Below the pieces are notes generated by a model that saw nothing but the letters and a program-made list of their open reading frames with translations, was not told the origin of the DNA and did no database searches. A stretch of 64,000 nt of DNA from Uloborus plumipes. Taxonomy: Eukaryota > Arthropoda > Arachnida > Araneae > Uloboridae. This document shows positions 61,335 to 64,000 of this stretch, in pieces. Numbering within the stretch: position 1 is the first letter of the stretch; the number at the start of each line of letters is the position of its first letter. A program made the position numbers and the translations under genes. Location of the stretch: positions 107,706 through 171,705 of the forward strand of contig JAXGGA010001052.1 in the NCBI GenBank assembly GCA_038373865.1. Reading direction: 5' to 3'.

Positions 61335-62427
61335 ACACTAAAGGAAAGAAAAAAACTAAATTTATTAAAATAATGTTTACGAAATACATGAATTAGCTAT
61401 AGGAGTTTCAGGCATTATTTTTTCTGTTTTATTTGATTGCTCTTTACGTATTTGACTTTCAGAAATTCTGCTTATTTCGAGCCGAAATTTGTTATTAATA
61501 TTTCTTTCCGCCTTTAAATGTATTACGTTCACATAACTTATGGTTTCATTTCGTATGATGTCATTGACATTAATGAGTAGTTTAAAATTTTACTGCGTAG
61601 CTATTGCTTTTGGTATGTTCTGTTTTATGTTAGACTGATTTTGAAACTATGGGTAAATACACGTTTCAGTATAATTTCTTAGCACTTTTATTGATATTTA
61701 TGTAAATGGTTTGTCCTTTTAAGTTATTAAAATTAATTTTTCAAAATTACAATAGTGCCTCGTTGTTTAAGTAATTTGTAAAAATATTTTCTGCTTTTTA
61801 AATATATAACTAAAGTATTATTTTTAGATTCTCTTTTACCTTCTTTGACCACCGTGCAATGCACTTTAGCTCTAGATAAAAAGTATTTTTGTACTGTTAG
61901 ATACTTAATTAGATTTGTTTTAAATATTTTTTTTAGCTAATACAATTATTACTTCACCGTTTTTTTTTTCAACAAAATCTTTCTAACTGACATTTACTTG
62001 ATACATTACATCGCTTTTTAAATTATGTCTAATGCGTATGTTACACAGTACGAAATTTTCAAGTACCTTGTACGCTGGATATGGTTGCTAACAATAACTT
62101 TAAAAATACGTAAATGGCTACAACCTTCAATTTTAAACCATAGATGATGACTTTTCATTAAAAGCGAATCATACTAAACTGATATCAAACCATGTACTTT
62201 GTTTATCAAATGCAATTCGTATTAATTATAATTTAATATTTAAAATAATGCAAATGATACAGAAAATGTTTAAAATATTTTCAGATGTAAGAATTGTGTT
62301 CGTGATTATTTTCCTGCTGAGTGAGGAGGTGATTAAACGAGAATGCAAAGAGGTGAATTTCTGCCCAACTGCGAAGGTTGAGTGTTTATGCGAAAGACAA
62401 AACACCACACTTTTGAAAACCTTGCAG
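61335..62427. other. AT-rich non-coding DNA
   Basis: No gene, repeat boundary or RNA gene recognised. Confidence 0.55.
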
Positions 62428-62690
62428 ATACAAAAGTAAGAGCGTTTTTTTTTTTCCTCGGGGTATCTAAGAACTTGCAATACGCGGCCAACTCGGCTAT
62501 TTCGATCCATGAACCGCAGTTGCAGTTTCGAGCTTATTATGCTCTCATCAGCATGGAATACGAAAGTAGTCGAGTTGGAGGCAAAAATCCTCTTATAAAG
62601 CAAAGAGAGCCAAAAAAAAAACTGGTAGTCAATGTGAAATTAGAATAACAGCGAGCGACCGCACTTGGTACGGTACAACTCGTAACTTTT
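62428..62690 (+). repeat. Dispersed repeat family C, copy 2
   Basis: In inverted relation to 26940-27140: GCAGTTTCGAGCTTATTATG, CTCATCAGCATGGAATA, GTTGGAGGCAAAAATCCTCT and an A run then CTGGTAG. Directly followed by the palindromic copy. Confidence 0.75.
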
Positions 62691-62707
62691 TTAGGCAGAG
62701 CTCAAGG

Positions 62708-62884
62708 TATAAAGCAGTGAGTAACCGCCCCTAAGCAAGGGCTAAGGCAGAAACATGCTATACAGCGCCAACTCGGCTCTTTCGATCCATGGACTGCAGT
62801 TTCGAGCTTATAGCCGAGTTGGCGGTATATTACATGTTTCTGTCTTAGCCCTTGATTAGGGGTGCTTACTCCTACTGCTTTATA
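62708..62884. repeat. Palindromic member of family C, 177 bp
   Basis: Left arm TATAAAGCAGTGAGTAACCG, continuing through GGGCTAAG.CAGAAACATG to CGCCAACTCGGC; the right arm is its reverse complement with several mismatches and small indels. The loop is CTTTCGATCCATGGACTGCA followed by GTTTCGAGC. The arms are about 72 bp. The core is shared with the other family C copies. Confidence 0.85.
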
Positions 62885-64000
62885 TCTAAGAACTCTTAAA
62901 ATTTTAACTCGGTGCAACAAATACCCCTTATTTAAATGCTAAAATAACTAAATAAACTAAATTTCTATACAAGCTTTAATTGAACTTTTAGTTTTAAATG
63001 AAAGTTGAAAATCTCACAAGTGTTACATGACATAGCATGTACGAGTATTTAAACAGCGCAATGTTGTTATAGAAGAAAGAAAAATAGTAAAACTTACTGT
63101 TTTCTCAACTACAAAAACATGTATTCTCTCTTATTACAAAATGTATGTATAATCTTAAGATTAATATTTTTAAGTACTGTCATAACCCTTCCTCAAAACA
63201 TGAACTTTAATTTAAAATAGTTTTTAATGTTTTATTATTTTTATATTGATATTTTCAAGATAAATATTAAAATTGAACGAAGTTTTGTGATATTTATTTA
63301 TTTTTTGTATTTTTTTTTTTTTTTTATTTTTAGAAAATTGAGCTTGATTTTCATGTGAAATTGGGGTTTAAATTATGAAAGCAGGTCAAAAACATACAAA
63401 AAAATAAGCAGTTAGCAATGTAAACAAGAATTTTTTATTTTAATTTTACATAGCTTTCTATGTTTTAGCATGTCATCTGGGATAGTTTCATACAGATTCG
63501 AAATGTATGTGTGTTCTGACCCGTGAAGCTCAACCTATTATGAGGGGAATCCCTCGTGTTAAGAAAGATTGGGCACCACTGATGTAGTGTAACTGTTAAC
63601 AATGACCGAAGCAGTGGAAGTATTTTCAAATCGTGCTTTAAGAAAACTCTTCATGCTAAGAGAAAAAGGAGATGATTGCGGTTATAGTTTTTCGCCTACT
63701 ACTTACCATGTATAAAGCAGGTTAGTTTAATAGCTGTTTTAGTCCAGTGCAGGTCACAATGTCTTTCTTTCTTGACGTAATTCCTTATACTCTGTATTAA
63801 GTTGGTTTATGTTGAAAGTGCCCCATAATTGTATGATCTTATTTAATTATGATTTAAAACAAGCAAAAAAACCTGCAGATCAGTTGAATAAGTCCTCAAA
63901 ACGATTTTATCATATTATGCTCTTTCAAAGAGGAACACAAGAACCTAAAATTAAAAATTAGAAGCTTCAAAAAGTAATAGTAGATTTTGCTAAAATATTT
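62885..64000. other. AT-rich non-coding DNA with one transposon end
   Basis: T/A homopolymers near 63307-63325 and no gene. The only recognised piece is the hAT-like end at 63500-63581. The window ends in unremarkable sequence. Confidence 0.55.
63500..63581 (-). mobile_element. hAT-like transposon end (solo)
   Basis: Read on the minus strand this starts CAGTGGTGCCCAATCTTTCT and continues with GAGGGATTCCCCTCATAATA. CAGTGGT(G/T)CCCAA is a common hAT terminus. No matching opposite end was found within the window, so this is a fragment, or its partner lies outside. Confidence 0.45.

Overview
The window looks like non-genic DNA from a eukaryotic nuclear genome, very probably an arthropod. A spider or other chelicerate is my best guess, from the AT-rich, repeat-laden texture and the kind of Ty3/Gypsy proteins; this is inference and no search was run. 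I find no host gene that I can defend. Almost all recognisable coding sequence belongs to transposable elements, and most of it is broken.

Two LTR retrotransposons dominate. E1 (6037-15551, + strand) has 1.28-kb LTRs, a 5-bp target duplication (ATCGC), gag and pol. Its gag/pol junction carries a textbook -1 frameshift signal: a T TTA AAC heptamer followed by a stem-loop. Its pol has two frameshifts and two internal stops, and gag has one internal stop. E2 (34793-41320, - strand) has 622-bp, nearly identical LTRs, a 4-bp target duplication (ATAT), a primer-binding site matching tRNA-Lys(CUU), a polypurine tract, an intact gag with internal tandem repeats, and a pol with two stops and one frameshift. 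Both are typical Gag / protease-RT-RNase H-integrase elements without an envelope gene.

The rest is a dense collection of cut-and-paste elements, mostly with TA-type ends, plus SINEs and palindromes. Left part: a pogo-like MITE (2086-2545), a SINE with target duplications (3931-4289) and a perfect hairpin (5587-5644). Middle: a second SINE (21731-22040), a 2.76-kb foldback element made of two head-to-head mariner-like halves (22251-25009), a long degenerate arthropod-type repeat (28247-30057), an ACATCGATGT-rich patch, and a 0.93-kb inverted-repeat element holding a minisatellite and a tRNA-like piece (33324-34256).

Right part: a cluster of TA-elements in a (TA)n tract, including a dead Tc1-like transposase (42989-45086); a second pogo-like MITE; a 2.56-kb terminal-inverted-repeat element with a 170-bp array and a decayed unnamed protein (46147-48705); a 688-bp near-perfect palindrome (49003-49690); a composite MITE (52507-53243); a 1.27-kb element rich in AATGGGCC (53673-54939); three elements packed together at 57338-59026, the last a hairpin with a 13-bp target duplication; a 144-bp tandem array; and further palindromic repeats to the end.

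The most interesting points are the E1 frameshift signal, the foldback and palindromic structures, the hairpin insertion with retroposon-like target duplication, and the 46147-48705 element as a possibly undescribed DNA transposon family. I see no CRISPR, operon or other prokaryotic feature. All identities and percentages were judged by eye.
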